From contig JAFKGK010000003.1 of NCBI GenBank assembly GCA_017307165.1, positions 1 through 64,000 of the forward strand: a stretch of 64,000 bases of DNA, in the 5' to 3' direction. A program made the position numbers and the translations under genes. This DNA is from Candidatus Melainabacteria bacterium (lineage in GTDB: Bacteria > Cyanobacteriota > Vampirovibrionia > Obscuribacterales > Obscuribacteraceae). Shown here in pieces: positions 43,772 through 52,849 of the stretch. The notes below the pieces were generated by a model. The model ran no database searches, was not told the origin of the DNA, and saw nothing but the letters and a program-made list of their open reading frames with translations. Each line of letters opens with the position of its first letter. The stretch's first letter is position 1.

Positions 43772-44830
43772 GTGCAGACATCGCTCCCGCCATTTGAACC
43801 CTGGTCGATTTTTGCTGGCCGCGACGGCCATCGCATGACCATTGCCACGACCCTCGACCGGCGCCGCTTTACGCTGACCGAACGCACTGCGCAAAGGCAC
43901 TATCTCGAGGTGTCACCCGGCAACACTGTGCAATATTTTTTGCACGACAACGGCCCTGCTGCCATCATCATCGTGCACGGACTCGAAAGCTCAGCTCAAG
44001 CTCAATACGTGCGAGGCATCTGCGAAAAAGCCCTGCACTCTGGCTTAACAGCCGTCCGTCTCGACCTCCGCAATTGCGGAGGCACTATGCATCTATGCGA
44101 GACTCTGTATAACGCCGGCCTCAGCGCAGATGTGCTTGCCCTTGCGCGCTCATTAAAGACAGATAAGAAATATCAGAGAGTGTATGCCATTGGGTATTCG
44201 CTAGGTGGCAATATCGTCTTGAAGGCACTGGGGGAGGATGACGCTAAAGCCACAGCCAAGGAAAGATTGCTGGACGGCGGAGTAGCCGTCTGCCCGCCTG
44301 CAGAGCTTGCCGAATGCGTGGCTGCAATGGAGAGAAATGGGCGGTTATATGAGCTCAATTTTCTCCTCTCTCTCAAACGCAAACTGCGGCAAAAATCTCG
44401 GCTCTTTCCCTCCGTATATGGCACTCGTGACAGCATCAATATAGCGATGCAAAAACTCAAGACTCTGCGTGATTTTGATCACCATATCACCGCCCCTGAT
44501 GCCGGATATGCAACCGGTGCCGATTATTATCATGGAGCCTCAGCGATGCGAGTTGTGTCCCGCATCACCGCTCCCACACTTATTTTGACCTCCACCGACG
44601 ACCCGATGGTGCCTGTCGCGAGCCTGCAACAAGATGCAGTGTTGAAAAATGAAAACATTTTTCTCGAAGTCGTATCTGGCGGTGGGCATTGCGGCTTTAT
44701 CCACAAAGAGGCGGTGGCACTTGATGACAAGTCGCCGCGAGATCGCTATTGGGCCGAATGGCGAGCACTTGAATACTGCCTCGCGCTCGAAGCGATGCAC
44801 AAATCACTGCCTGTAGTGACCGATATGTAG
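43772..44830 (+). CDS. YheT-family alpha/beta hydrolase
   Basis: This 352-aa hydrolase starts with GTG at 43772 (AAGGA five bases upstream). Features are the oxyanion strand IIIVHGLESSAQAQYVRG (about 66-82), the typical VRLDLRNCGGTMHLCETLY segment, the nucleophile in GYSLGGNIVLK (S143), the acid in STDDPMVP (about 273-280) and the His in SGGGHCGF (about 306). This is the UPF0017/YheT family of esterase-like hydrolases, whose physiological substrate is unknown. There is no signal peptide. The gene is divergent from the small membrane ORF and lipoprotein. Confidence 0.85.
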   Translation: MQTSLPPFEPWSIFAGRDGHRMTIATTLDRRRFTLTERTAQRHYLEVSPGNTVQYFLHDNGPAAIIIVHGLESSAQAQYVRGICEKALHSGLTAVRLDLRNCGGTMHLCETLYNAGLSADVLALARSLKTDKKYQRVYAIGYSLGGNIVLKALGEDDAKATAKERLLDGGVAVCPPAELAECVAAMERNGRLYELNFLLSLKRKLRQKSRLFPSVYGTRDSINIAMQKLKTLRDFDHHITAPDAGYATGADYYHGASAMRVVSRITAPTLILTSTDDPMVPVASLQQDAVLKNENIFLEVVSGGGHCGFIHKEAVALDDKSPRDRYWAEWRALEYCLALEAMHKSLPVVTDM

Positions 44831-44942
44831 AGCAAAAAAGATCTTGATAAGTGGTTTAAAAGCCACAACAGTTGTTACTTTTTGAGTCTTTGCGATGTTG
44901 AGTTTTATCAGTCTTCGTGGAAGAATGTTTTTGCTGGATGTG

Positions 44943-44971
44943 TTGAGAGTGTAATCGCTCTTGGCTACTAT
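44943..44971 (+). promoter_or_regulatory. Sigma-70-type promoter for the small exported protein gene
   Basis: TTGAGA (44943-44948), 17 bp, then TACTAT (44966-44971). The predicted start at about 44978 gives a leader of about 55 nt before the GTG at 45034, including a TGCTGC/GCAGCA hairpin at 45006-45019. Confidence 0.5.
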
Positions 44972-45033
44972 CAGCAAACACCTCCGTTAGTAGTCGTCTC
45001 GCATCTGCTGCTTGCAGCAAATAGGAGTTTTAA

Positions 45034-45432
45034 GTGAATAAATTGATGAGTCTGGCCATGGCTGCCGCCACTGTTGCCACCGTAGCCGCACCGGCCTTTG
45101 CTGCCGACGATGCCATGGACAAAGTCACCAGCGTCGCTCTGTTTCCCACCCGCGTTGGTGGTGTCGTAGCTGGTACCGTAGTTGGCACCCCGATCGCTGT
45201 AGCTCGCGAGTCCTTCAAGTCCTACTGCTCCATGACCAGCAAAGGCACCGAAATGATCCATGCTAAGGATTGTGGTCCTGCTGCTGCTGTTGTCTCCCTG
45301 GTCACCATCCCCGGCGGCCTCGTAGTCGGCGGCGTCAAGGGCTCCTACTACGGCGTCAAAAATGGCGTTGTAGATGGTTTCACCACCCCCTTCCACCCCA
45401 ATAGCTTCTCCATGACCAAATTGGAAGAGTAA
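45034..45432 (+). CDS. Small exported protein with glycine-zipper-like helices
   Basis: This 132-aa protein starts with GTG at 45034, 6 nt after AGGAG. The signal peptide (about 5-23, AAATVATVAAPAFAAD) is followed by two Gly/Val-rich segments (RVGGVVAGTVVGTPIAV, about 40-56; VVSLVTIPGGLVVGGVKGSYYGVKNG, written here only as landmarks around 87-111), like glycine-zipper outer-membrane proteins. There are two Cys in the mature part. It has its own promoter and a strong terminator, so it is monocistronic and may be well expressed. No named family is recognised. Confidence 0.75.
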   Translation: MNKLMSLAMAAATVATVAAPAFAADDAMDKVTSVALFPTRVGGVVAGTVVGTPIAVARESFKSYCSMTSKGTEMIHAKDCGPAAAVVSLVTIPGGLVVGGVKGSYYGVKNGVVDGFTTPFHPNSFSMTKLEE

Positions 45433-45458
45433 TTGCGATAGCAATAGCAATATAATTG

Positions 45459-45506
45459 ACTCGCGGCATGCACAGTCTGTAAGACTGGATGCCGCGAGTT
45501 TTTTAT
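45459..45506 (+). terminator. Strong intrinsic terminator
   Basis: ACTCGCGGCAT (45459-45469) pairs with ATGCCGCGAGT (45489-45499) around a loop that can pair internally (CAGTCT/AGACTG), followed by six T. It ends the transcript of the 45034 gene. Confidence 0.85.
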
Positions 45507-45532
45507 AGTCATCAAAAGCGTGAGGCGAGGCT

Positions 45533-45742
45533 ATGTCAGGTAATACCGAAGCTGATTTTAATAAGTGGCTGGCCCGTGTAAAAGTAGCGACCAAGCATAG
45601 CGAGATTTTTCATATACTCGATGAGTTTAGGCCTTTTGACTGGACCGACGAGCAGCGCTCGGAGATGGCCAAGCTCTATATACGGTGCCTCGACAGCACA
45701 GAGGATGATGTCACCGGTGGTGGTGGCGGGGATCAGGGCTGA
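45533..45742 (+). CDS. Small hypothetical acidic protein
   Basis: This 69-aa protein starts after GAGGCGAGGCT, a usable ribosome-binding site. The sequence (FNKWLARVKVATKHSEIF, FDWTDEQRSEMAKLYIRCL) predicts three helices, and the tail is Gly/Asp-rich. It has no signal or membrane segment. The arrangement resembles small helical adaptor proteins, but no family is recognised. It lies directly after a strong terminator and 8 bp before the end of the convergent TPR gene. Confidence 0.6.
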   Translation: MSGNTEADFNKWLARVKVATKHSEIFHILDEFRPFDWTDEQRSEMAKLYIRCLDSTEDDVTGGGGGDQG

Positions 45743-45750
45743 GAGTGATC

Positions 45751-48039
45751 TTAAAACTTGAGTCCAAGGTTAAATATCTGCGCGGCTTTTTCTTTATGCT
45801 TTAGCGCCAATTCGTTCTGTCCCATTTGCTGCAAGACTTGCGAATAATCAGCATGTGCTTTGCCCAGCACCGGATCTTCTGCATCTTTGGTCTTTTCTCG
45901 CAAGGCCACCAATTCGCGCAGAACGGGCTCTGCACGGCCATACTGATTTTGTTTTATATAGACCTCGGCCAGGGCCTCCAGGGCGCCATCCATGAGGCCT
46001 ATCGAACTCGACGCGTCATCTACCCTCGCATTGCGCAAATACGCCGACATGCGCCTCAGGATAGCCTCTGCATTAGCGTAACGCTCAGCCGTGATAAGGT
46101 CACGAGCTTGTGATAAAACGGAGTCTGGTGCTGACTTGAGTCTAGCGGTCACGTCCTCCATGTCGACTTGTGCAAGAGTCGCTGCTGGGGCTTCGGTAGC
46201 AAAGAGTTTGGGCGCGATTGTTGTTGTAAGAGGCGCGCTTGCGGTCACTGCAGAACCCACTGGGGTTGTGGTTTCGCTCCCATCACTCAACAATGTCTTG
46301 GCCGCTGTCGTCGTCGGATGCTCGCCTTCGACATGCGGGATTTGGGCCGGCGCTTGTTGAGGTGCCTGGCCGGCAAGGAGGATTTCGTGGCCAGCAGTTG
46401 GAGATACGTTGCTGCTTGCGGAGGTGGATGGCGTTGCTGTAGGCCCATCGCTAGTAGTCGTCGAGGGCACCAGACTCGGTATTACCGACTCCAGCGCCTT
46501 TGTATTGATACCCAGGTTGGCAGCCGCTGCCGTTATGTTTGCACTATTTCCTTTGAGCACTGATTGTGCCATCCTGGCGATAGTGTCTTGATTTAAACCA
46601 AAATATGGAACGGCCGCATTTTGAGCTGATTCTACGTTTGTGGGTGGCTTAGTCTCTGGTGCTGTTGTCGTATGCGTCTCTTGCACTGGCACTGTTGCGG
46701 CTACGGGAGGCACATTATTTGCAATGTTATGCGCGGCAGGAGGGCTAGTAGTCGCATCCTCCGTACTACTATCCAGCTTTGCGATCGCCCGCATCATCTT
46801 TTGCCTGGCCTCAGGCGTATTGCGCAAACGCAGAGCTTCCATCGACTCTACATACGCGCCCTCGCCATCATCCTCTTTCAATGCCTCTTCGGCTAAGGCC
46901 AGCCTGTCGGCATTGTTCTTTGGATTCATCCCCATTTCGAGGATGAGGGACTCGAGATTTTTGCGAATGGCATTTTGCTTGATATCGAGAAACAAAGCTG
47001 CGTGAAACTGCTTTATCGCCTCCCGCGGTCTTTTTGCCGCCAGCTCCAGACCATAGTTGTTGTGGGCAATGACGAGGTTTTCCTTTGCGTGTGCATAGTC
47101 CGGAGATGCTTTGATCAGCTCCTCTAGACTGGCGATCGCCTTGCTAAACTCTTTGGCATTGATCTCTCCTACCGCCCTATTATTGAGCGCCGCTAGATCC
47201 TTATGCGATCTTGGCTCCGTCAGTGGTGCCTTGCGCGATTGAAAAACCACTGGATGATTTGGTGCTGCCACAGTCACTACATTTTTCTTTTGGGCTGGCA
47301 CCTTTCCCAATTCTATTTCTGCACCACCAGCTTTGACGGCAATCGACTGCCTGTCAGGCTGCACAAACGCCATATTGGTATTGGGGGAAAGATTGGGCTG
47401 AGCATACTTGACCGCTCTTTTGCCGAGATCTGGATTGAGGCCCAGCGCGTAGTTGTAATCTGCAAATGCGGCATTTAGGTCGCCCATGCTCATCAGCAAG
47501 GCGCCACGCTCGGTGTAGGCTTGATAGCTCTTGGGCGACAGCTCGATGGCCTTGTCTATATCAAGACGTGCATTGACTGTGTCGTTGAGCCTGCGCAGCA
47601 CCGCCGCCCTTTGTATCAGGGCATCGACATTGCGTGGTTGGAGAACGAGCAGTCTATCGAGGTCTTCGCGTGCGCCACTAAAATCGCCGATCTGCCTGTT
47701 GACGCCAGCTTTGAGCAAGAGCGCCTCTGCATTTTGGGGATGAGCGGCCAGCTCGTCCTTTAAGATCGAAATGGCCCCGGCCAGATCATTGTCTTTGATC
47801 TTAGCTTGTACCGCCTTTGATAGTGCTGACTCGACTGAAGGGTGGTGCGCAGCATGTGCATTTGCATGAGGCCTCGCGACGTGCGGACGCGCTGCGGGCT
47901 TAGACATAGCACCATTGCTGATACTAGCGCCAACCTTAGCACCAGCCTCCGGCACCTGAGTCATGGGAGCGGCATTGGCAGCGTTGCAGGCTGCCACCGT
48001 CAATAGTGCCGATTGTAGGAGGGGGTATTGTTTTAGCAT
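45751..48039 (-). CDS. Exported TPR-repeat protein
   Basis: This 762-aa protein has a signal peptide (about 9-24, SALLTVAACNAANAAP). The first block of canonical TPRs (about 70-210) includes NDLAGAISILKDELAAHPQN and LNAAFADYNYALGLNPDLG. A second block (about 280-345) includes KAIASLEELIKASPDYAHA. A long Thr/Pro/Ala-rich, probably unstructured stretch (about 425-620) follows, then a third TPR block (about 640-755) with YGRAEPVLRELVAL. It is probably a periplasmic or surface scaffold. It is not an obvious relative of the four giants, since its TPRs are far closer to the consensus and the C-terminal motif is absent. Confidence 0.85.
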   Translation of the reverse strand: MLKQYPLLQSALLTVAACNAANAAPMTQVPEAGAKVGASISNGAMSKPAARPHVARPHANAHAAHHPSVESALSKAVQAKIKDNDLAGAISILKDELAAHPQNAEALLLKAGVNRQIGDFSGAREDLDRLLVLQPRNVDALIQRAAVLRRLNDTVNARLDIDKAIELSPKSYQAYTERGALLMSMGDLNAAFADYNYALGLNPDLGKRAVKYAQPNLSPNTNMAFVQPDRQSIAVKAGGAEIELGKVPAQKKNVVTVAAPNHPVVFQSRKAPLTEPRSHKDLAALNNRAVGEINAKEFSKAIASLEELIKASPDYAHAKENLVIAHNNYGLELAAKRPREAIKQFHAALFLDIKQNAIRKNLESLILEMGMNPKNNADRLALAEEALKEDDGEGAYVESMEALRLRNTPEARQKMMRAIAKLDSSTEDATTSPPAAHNIANNVPPVAATVPVQETHTTTAPETKPPTNVESAQNAAVPYFGLNQDTIARMAQSVLKGNSANITAAAANLGINTKALESVIPSLVPSTTTSDGPTATPSTSASSNVSPTAGHEILLAGQAPQQAPAQIPHVEGEHPTTTAAKTLLSDGSETTTPVGSAVTASAPLTTTIAPKLFATEAPAATLAQVDMEDVTARLKSAPDSVLSQARDLITAERYANAEAILRRMSAYLRNARVDDASSSIGLMDGALEALAEVYIKQNQYGRAEPVLRELVALREKTKDAEDPVLGKAHADYSQVLQQMGQNELALKHKEKAAQIFNLGLKF

Positions 48040-48166
48040 CCAATCTCAGGCTCAAGCTAAACTAACCGTCTAGCTAGATCTCAATGGTACACTCCGCAGG
48101 CCCATCTGTATACTATTTAACTATGGTCGCCTGATGTCAGCCTATCAGAATCCAAGCCGCCAGGCC

Positions 48167-48643
48167 TTACAAGTCTAAAAACCGCGCGCGCTCCTCAGGA
48201 CTCGGCAAGCGGCAGGCATCCAGCTTGCCAAAGATCCGGTAACGATTGCTGGCAACCAGATCGTAACCAAAGTCACGCAAAGGGCGGGGCATAAAGGCCG
48301 AGACAGCCGCTGCAGCGGAGAGTGGGCCGAGACCCTCGAGGTGCTTGATGATACGCAGCGCGGCGTCAGACTTGCGATAGACGCGCCCAGATTGGAAAGA
48401 CTCTAAAGGGCCGAGCGCGTCGGCAGATAGCTGGTCTTCGCCGATGTCCTCGATTAGATATATGGTCTTGAGCTCATGGGTGCGCTGACCGAGACGCTGC
48501 AGGATGGCCTGTCCTAGCTCGCTCTGCAGCGACGCAAAACAATATCGTCCAGCACGATCGTGATCGAGCACAAGCTGGACAAAGTGATTGCACAGACCGC
48601 AAACGCCGTCAAACAAGATCAGATCTCGTATATGAGTGCTCAT
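48167..48643 (-). CDS. DCC-family (DUF393) thiol-disulfide oxidoreductase-like protein
   Basis: This 158-aa protein starts at the ATG at 48643 (MSTHIRDLILFDGVCGLCN); an in-frame ATG at 48664 is the alternative. The DUF393 signature is the first strand LILFDGVCGLC with the C-x-x-C (C15, C18), followed by FASLQSELGQAILQR and YRKSDAALRIIKHL. Members of this family are thioredoxin-fold-like proteins that occur near dehydrogenases and membrane proteins; a redox role is presumed, not shown. The gene is divergent from the sorbosone dehydrogenase-like gene at 48719. Confidence 0.88.
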   Translation of the reverse strand: MSTHIRDLILFDGVCGLCNHFVQLVLDHDRAGRYCFASLQSELGQAILQRLGQRTHELKTIYLIEDIGEDQLSADALGPLESFQSGRVYRKSDAALRIIKHLEGLGPLSAAAAVSAFMPRPLRDFGYDLVASNRYRIFGKLDACRLPSPEERARFLDL

Positions 48644-48718
48644 TTTTTGTGTGCCTGCGGTCATCTATAATCTCGATGAGCTCGTCCTTCCTAACATTTC
48701 TACCCTTATTGTAACCAC

Positions 48719-49933
48719 ATGCCTACTAAAAACTCTAAACTCAACCAGACTCTGCTCGGGACCGCCATCCTTGTAGGAGCCGTGGGGCTCGGGCTTTATA
48801 TGCGCCACACTATAGAGCCGGCTCGGCTCAATGAGATTTCGCGCGGCAGCGTTACGCAACTCAAAGTGCCGCAAGGCTTTAATGTAGAGCACTATGCCGA
48901 CGTGCCGGCCGCACGCCAGATGTCGCTGAGCGACTCGGGCATACTATTTGTCGGTGCCAAGATAGGCGATCGCATCCGTGCCGTGATGCCGCCGACCGCT
49001 GGCGGTAAGCCTCGGGTAGTGGATCTAGTGGGCTTCAAAGATCCCAACGGAGTTGCTTGCCTGGGCCGCGATTTATATGTAGGTGAAATACCGCGGATCA
49101 TGCGCGTCGACGACGTGCAGGCCAAACTCGAGGCTCTGCCAGCCGGCGCGACCGAGCTCGCGGTGCAGCCTGCAGTGCACGCGGATGGTCTGCCGCCAGA
49201 GGGGCATCATGGGTGGAAATACATCAGGTTTTCGCCTCAAGGCGAGCTGTTTACGGCCCAGGGCATGCCCTGCAATGTATGCGAAAAATCCGACCCTATC
49301 TATGGCACGATACTGCGGCTCGGCAAGGACAAAAAGTGGGAGGTCTATGCCTCCGGAGTGCGCAATAGCGTAGGTTTTGACTGGCGCTCGCCCGGCGACC
49401 TCTGGTTTACCGATAACGGTCGGGATTGGCTTGGCGACGATCTGCCGCCCGATGAGCTCAACCATGCGCCAAAGCCTGGGCTCAATTTTGGTTTCCCCTA
49501 TCGCTATGGCGACAATGTGCCTGACCCCGAATATGGTGGCAAGCCCAAAGCCGCCAAGCTCGCCGCGAGTTTTGTCGTGCCTGCGCAAAAACTCGATGCA
49601 CACGTAGCCTCTCTGGGCATGAGGTTTTGCAAATCTCCTGCATTTCCTCCTGAGTATCGCGATAGCGTATTTATAGCCGAGCATGGCTCCTGGAATCGCT
49701 CCAAGCCATCAGGCTATCGCATAACGCAAGTGGACTTGAGCGGTGACAAGCCAGTATACAAGCCGTTTATCACTGGCTTTCAAAATGCTGATGGCTCTCC
49801 CTGGGGGCGTCCAGTCGATTTGATATTTGGTCCTGCCGGCGAGATGTACATCTCCGACGACCACGCCGGGGCGATCTACAAAGTCACGTACAATGGCTTG
49901 GATAAAGCAAAATCTACCGATTACCAAAAATAA
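48719..49933 (+). CDS. PQQ-type sugar/sorbosone dehydrogenase-like beta-propeller protein
   Basis: This 404-aa protein has an N-terminal hydrophobic anchor (about 11-25, LGTAILVGAVGLGLY). The body is a six-bladed propeller of the glucose/L-sorbosone dehydrogenase family: VPQGFNVEHYADVP, GVACLGRDLYVGEIPRI, GHHGWKYIRFSPQGELF, SGVRNSVGFDWRSPGDLWF, DDLPPDELN, FIAEHGSWNRSKP and YISDDHAGAIYKV. These match the PQQ and metal-binding regions, with His and Arg residues in the usual places. It probably oxidises an aldose or sorbosone outside the membrane. No PQQ synthesis genes are in the window. The 3' end overlaps the convergent gene by 20 bp. Confidence 0.87.
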   Translation: MPTKNSKLNQTLLGTAILVGAVGLGLYMRHTIEPARLNEISRGSVTQLKVPQGFNVEHYADVPAARQMSLSDSGILFVGAKIGDRIRAVMPPTAGGKPRVVDLVGFKDPNGVACLGRDLYVGEIPRIMRVDDVQAKLEALPAGATELAVQPAVHADGLPPEGHHGWKYIRFSPQGELFTAQGMPCNVCEKSDPIYGTILRLGKDKKWEVYASGVRNSVGFDWRSPGDLWFTDNGRDWLGDDLPPDELNHAPKPGLNFGFPYRYGDNVPDPEYGGKPKAAKLAASFVVPAQKLDAHVASLGMRFCKSPAFPPEYRDSVFIAEHGSWNRSKPSGYRITQVDLSGDKPVYKPFITGFQNADGSPWGRPVDLIFGPAGEMYISDDHAGAIYKVTYNGLDKAKSTDYQK

Positions 49934-51647
49934 CCACGGGATTGCCGGTCTTTTTGGAGGTATTCATCGCATCTTTGGCGGCCGATAGCAGCATGCCCAG
50001 ATCCTGGCAATCCTCGGGGATGCCTGCGATGCCGATGGCCAGTGCTAGATTGCTCGAGTCTAGTACGCCGCCGCGCGTTTGATCCCAGAGCACCTCAGAG
50101 ACACGGCGTGCCACCATGGACGCTGCCTGCACGCGCGTATAGGGCAGCAAGAGCAAAAAGCCAAAAGTCTCAAAATGCGCCAGCTGGTCGATATTGCGCT
50201 TGATGTCGTTGATGCGGCGCGCAGCCTCTTTGATCGCTGGCAATGGCAGTGGCTCCAGGCCTGTCGCGGTGCGCTGACGCATCTCAAAAACCATGAGCGA
50301 AAACGGCGCCCCGGTATGCTCCCAGCGAAAGTATTCTTGCTCCAGAAAATACAGGATGACAGGATAGTTGATCAGGCCTGTCTCGGAGCGCATCATGTTT
50401 TTCATGGCAACCGAGATCGCCGAGCGGTCGATGCCCATGGCCTCGATCGGCGCTACTTTTTTGACGTGCGCGGCTTTGTCCGATAATGCCACCAGATCGC
50501 AGACGATGAGATTGTAGACGCTGGAGATCCACTCGACTTTGGAGAGTGGCATCTTGCGCAGGATCTCAAACAGATTGCTCTGATTGTCGATGAGCTGATA
50601 AAGCTGTTTTTGCTTGAGCAGATCGGCCTTGGCGCCGCGGCTGACGCGTTGCTCAAACTCCACTTCCGACAGATTGGGAAACTTGCGCACAAAGTAGGTA
50701 TTCATCGTGACGCCGGTCTGGTTGAGAAAGCGGTACTGGTCGATGAGCGGCGCGGCCTCCATGAGGAGGTTTTCGGTGCGTTTAAAAATGGTGCGCTCGC
50801 CGGATCGATCGTTGGGATAAAAGGCAAAGACGCCATCATCCCAGGTGAGGAGCTCGGTGATCGCCGCCTCGCCGCGACTGTCGGCCGAGACAGCGTGGCT
50901 GGGCAGACCTTCTTCAAAAAAGACTTCGATTTTTTCTTCGTTGTTTGTGACGTTGAGGAGTCCGGTCATCTTGCTGATGCCAACGGACTGGAGGAGGTTG
51001 GGGGCCTTCATGTTTTGCAGGTCGCCTTCGAGGGTGGCGTGGCGCTTTTCTTTTTCTTTGCCAGGTGCCTGGTGGCTGCCGCTGGTGTTTTGGCTGATGC
51101 TTTGCTGACTCTGGCTCTGATTGCGGCCGTAGCCCTCTCCGCCGTTTGATCCGGACTGATTGGACTGGCTGCTGCGCTGGTTGGTGCCATTGCCGTTCCG
51201 CGGCAACTGCCCGAGTGGTTGGCTAGTGGCCTGATTGTGCGCTCCACTCGATGATCCTGACTTGCCATTGCTGTGAGGACGCTGCACTGCTATATGCGAG
51301 CTGGTCTGGTCCTGGCCGAGCTTCATGTCTGAGTCGTCGCCCAGGCACTCTCGCACGATGAGATTGGTGATGAGGCCGATGTCGCCGGATTGATAGCTCC
51401 AGCGCTGCTCGCTGTAATCGCCGTTGCCAGCGTAAAAAGACCACACCGGCTCGTTGCCGTCGCGATCGCCGGAGACGCTGAGCATGCAGTCGCGCGCGGG
51501 TTTTTCGGCATTCCAGGGGAGCTCTATCGTGCGTCCCTTATTTTTTTGGCACTCTTGCAGGCAATGAAAAACATCCTCGAAACCCGGCAGTGTGCTGAGC
51601 TTCGATAGACGTATCGGATTGAGACCCTTATTTTGCGGCCTAAACAT
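49914..51647 (-). CDS. DUF4388 protein with a degenerate GGDEF-like C-terminal domain
   Basis: This 577-aa protein has an N-terminal region (about 1-110), a low-complexity Ser/Gln/Asn-rich linker (about 115-200), a DUF4388 (PATAN) domain (about 205-300: LEGDLQNMKAPNLLQSVGI, KIEVFFEEGLPSHAV), a helical segment, and a C-terminal domain (about 435-577) with the GGDEF fold order: PFSLMVFEM, a helix, AHFETFGFLLLLP where active cyclases have G-G-D/E-E-F, then ARRVSEVLW and NLALAIGIAGIPED. The signature loop is lost, so it is unlikely to make cyclic di-GMP. It may be a regulatory partner like PatA-type proteins. Confidence 0.75.
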   Translation of the reverse strand: MFRPQNKGLNPIRLSKLSTLPGFEDVFHCLQECQKNKGRTIELPWNAEKPARDCMLSVSGDRDGNEPVWSFYAGNGDYSEQRWSYQSGDIGLITNLIVRECLGDDSDMKLGQDQTSSHIAVQRPHSNGKSGSSSGAHNQATSQPLGQLPRNGNGTNQRSSQSNQSGSNGGEGYGRNQSQSQQSISQNTSGSHQAPGKEKEKRHATLEGDLQNMKAPNLLQSVGISKMTGLLNVTNNEEKIEVFFEEGLPSHAVSADSRGEAAITELLTWDDGVFAFYPNDRSGERTIFKRTENLLMEAAPLIDQYRFLNQTGVTMNTYFVRKFPNLSEVEFEQRVSRGAKADLLKQKQLYQLIDNQSNLFEILRKMPLSKVEWISSVYNLIVCDLVALSDKAAHVKKVAPIEAMGIDRSAISVAMKNMMRSETGLINYPVILYFLEQEYFRWEHTGAPFSLMVFEMRQRTATGLEPLPLPAIKEAARRINDIKRNIDQLAHFETFGFLLLLPYTRVQAASMVARRVSEVLWDQTRGGVLDSSNLALAIGIAGIPEDCQDLGMLLSAAKDAMNTSKKTGNPVVIFGNR

Positions 51648-51815
51648 TACCCAACCATTTTCACCATGTAAACATTGTGCCTGATCCGCGTCCGCTATAA
51701 ACGCCCCGAGCGAGGTTTTGCGGATTTTTTTTGAGAGGCTGATAACGAGTAGATTGTCTTGGGGGCAGGCAAAAAGGTTGGTGTTTTATGGGGGAAAGGG
51801 TATTTAATCAATGAG

Positions 51816-52172
51816 ATGGATGAAAAGTCTGCCGAGCCTCAAGTGACCATAGTGGACCCAATCCCGGTGGAGATGACTCCACAAGCCGGAGATGCGGGCG
51901 ATGGCAGCGCACAGCGTCCTGCAAGTCCTCAGAGCTCGGTCGCGATGCAGCTTTCGGCAGCGGGAGTCGAGTTTAGCCTCGATACGCGCATTGATCACAG
52001 TCACGATTTGGTGGCGCTTGCTGCAAAAATCGAGCTGTTGACTAGCCTCTACGAGGTGGCGTCCAACAAGTTGGAACGGGCGCTGATACGCATCGGACAG
52101 CTCGAGGCCGAGCTGGAGGTCCGGCGCCAGATGCAAGATCAAGATCGGGACAAAATCGGGGACAATATCTAG
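51816..52172 (+). CDS. Small acidic protein with a C-terminal coiled coil
   Basis: This 118-aa protein starts at the ATG at 51816 (MDEKSAEPQVTIVDP); the open frame begins 57 nt earlier, in sequence unlike the rest. The N-terminal half is acidic and Pro-rich; the C-terminal half (about 65-110) is a helix or coiled coil (AAKIELLTSLYEVASNKL, RIGQLEAELEVRRQMQDQ). It lies 2 nt upstream of the response regulator, so it is the first gene of the two-component operon and may be a partner or adaptor for it. No family is recognised. Confidence 0.65.
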   Translation: MDEKSAEPQVTIVDPIPVEMTPQAGDAGDGSAQRPASPQSSVAMQLSAAGVEFSLDTRIDHSHDLVALAAKIELLTSLYEVASNKLERALIRIGQLEAELEVRRQMQDQDRDKIGDNI

Positions 52173-52174
52173 CC

Positions 52175-52849
52175 ATGGCCAAGATACTGCTGGTCGAGGA
52201 CGATACAAACCTCGCCTTTTTATTAAAAATGCAATTGGAGCAAGCCCGCCACATGGTCGATCATGTCGACACAGGGCTGACTGCGCTCAGCCAGCTTCGG
52301 ATGGCTAATTACGAGCTGGTTATCCTCGACTGGATGCTGCCCGATATCGCCGGGCTGGATGTCTGTCGGCAGTATCGCAGCTCTGGCGGTCGCTGCCCTA
52401 TCCTTATGCTGACGGCGCGGGGAGCGATCGAGGACAAGGCGTCGGGGCTCAACGCCGGTGCCGATGATTATATGGTCAAGCCTTTTCACCCAGTAGAGCT
52501 CAATGCCCGGGTGCAGGCTCTCTTGCGTAGGCCGCAGAGCTATGCAGGGCGAGTGCTGCAGGTCCGTGATCTCGAGATGGATTGCGAAGCGGCACGGGTG
52601 TTTAAGTCAGGTGCTGAGATCGATCTGACTTCTAAGGAGTTTAGCCTGCTCGAGCTATTGATGCGGTATCCCAATCAGAGTTTTTCACTGGAGTCGATCC
52701 TCAATCGGGTCTGGCCGAGTGATTCGGCTGCGTCTGTCGATACCGTGCGTACCCATATGAAGACCCTGCGCCGCAAGCTAGGCGATAGCGAAGAAAACGG
52801 CTTGATCCGCACAAAAAGAGGCGCTGGCTACAGGATAGTCACCGAATGA
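52175..52849 (+). CDS. OmpR/PhoB-family response regulator
   Basis: This 224-aa protein has a receiver domain (1-115) with the acidic pocket E8/D9/D10, phosphoacceptor D52 (LDWMLPD), T80 (MLTAR) and K102 (YMVKPF), all intact. The C-terminal winged helix (about 130-222) includes LTSKEFSLLELLMRYPNQSF, RVWPSDSAASVDTVRTHM and the recognition helix region RRKLG, ending TKRGAGYRI. It should bind DNA as a phosphorylated dimer. The last four bases overlap the start of the histidine kinase gene, so the two form a cognate pair. Confidence 0.95.
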   Translation: MAKILLVEDDTNLAFLLKMQLEQARHMVDHVDTGLTALSQLRMANYELVILDWMLPDIAGLDVCRQYRSSGGRCPILMLTARGAIEDKASGLNAGADDYMVKPFHPVELNARVQALLRRPQSYAGRVLQVRDLEMDCEAARVFKSGAEIDLTSKEFSLLELLMRYPNQSFSLESILNRVWPSDSAASVDTVRTHMKTLRRKLGDSEENGLIRTKRGAGYRIVTE

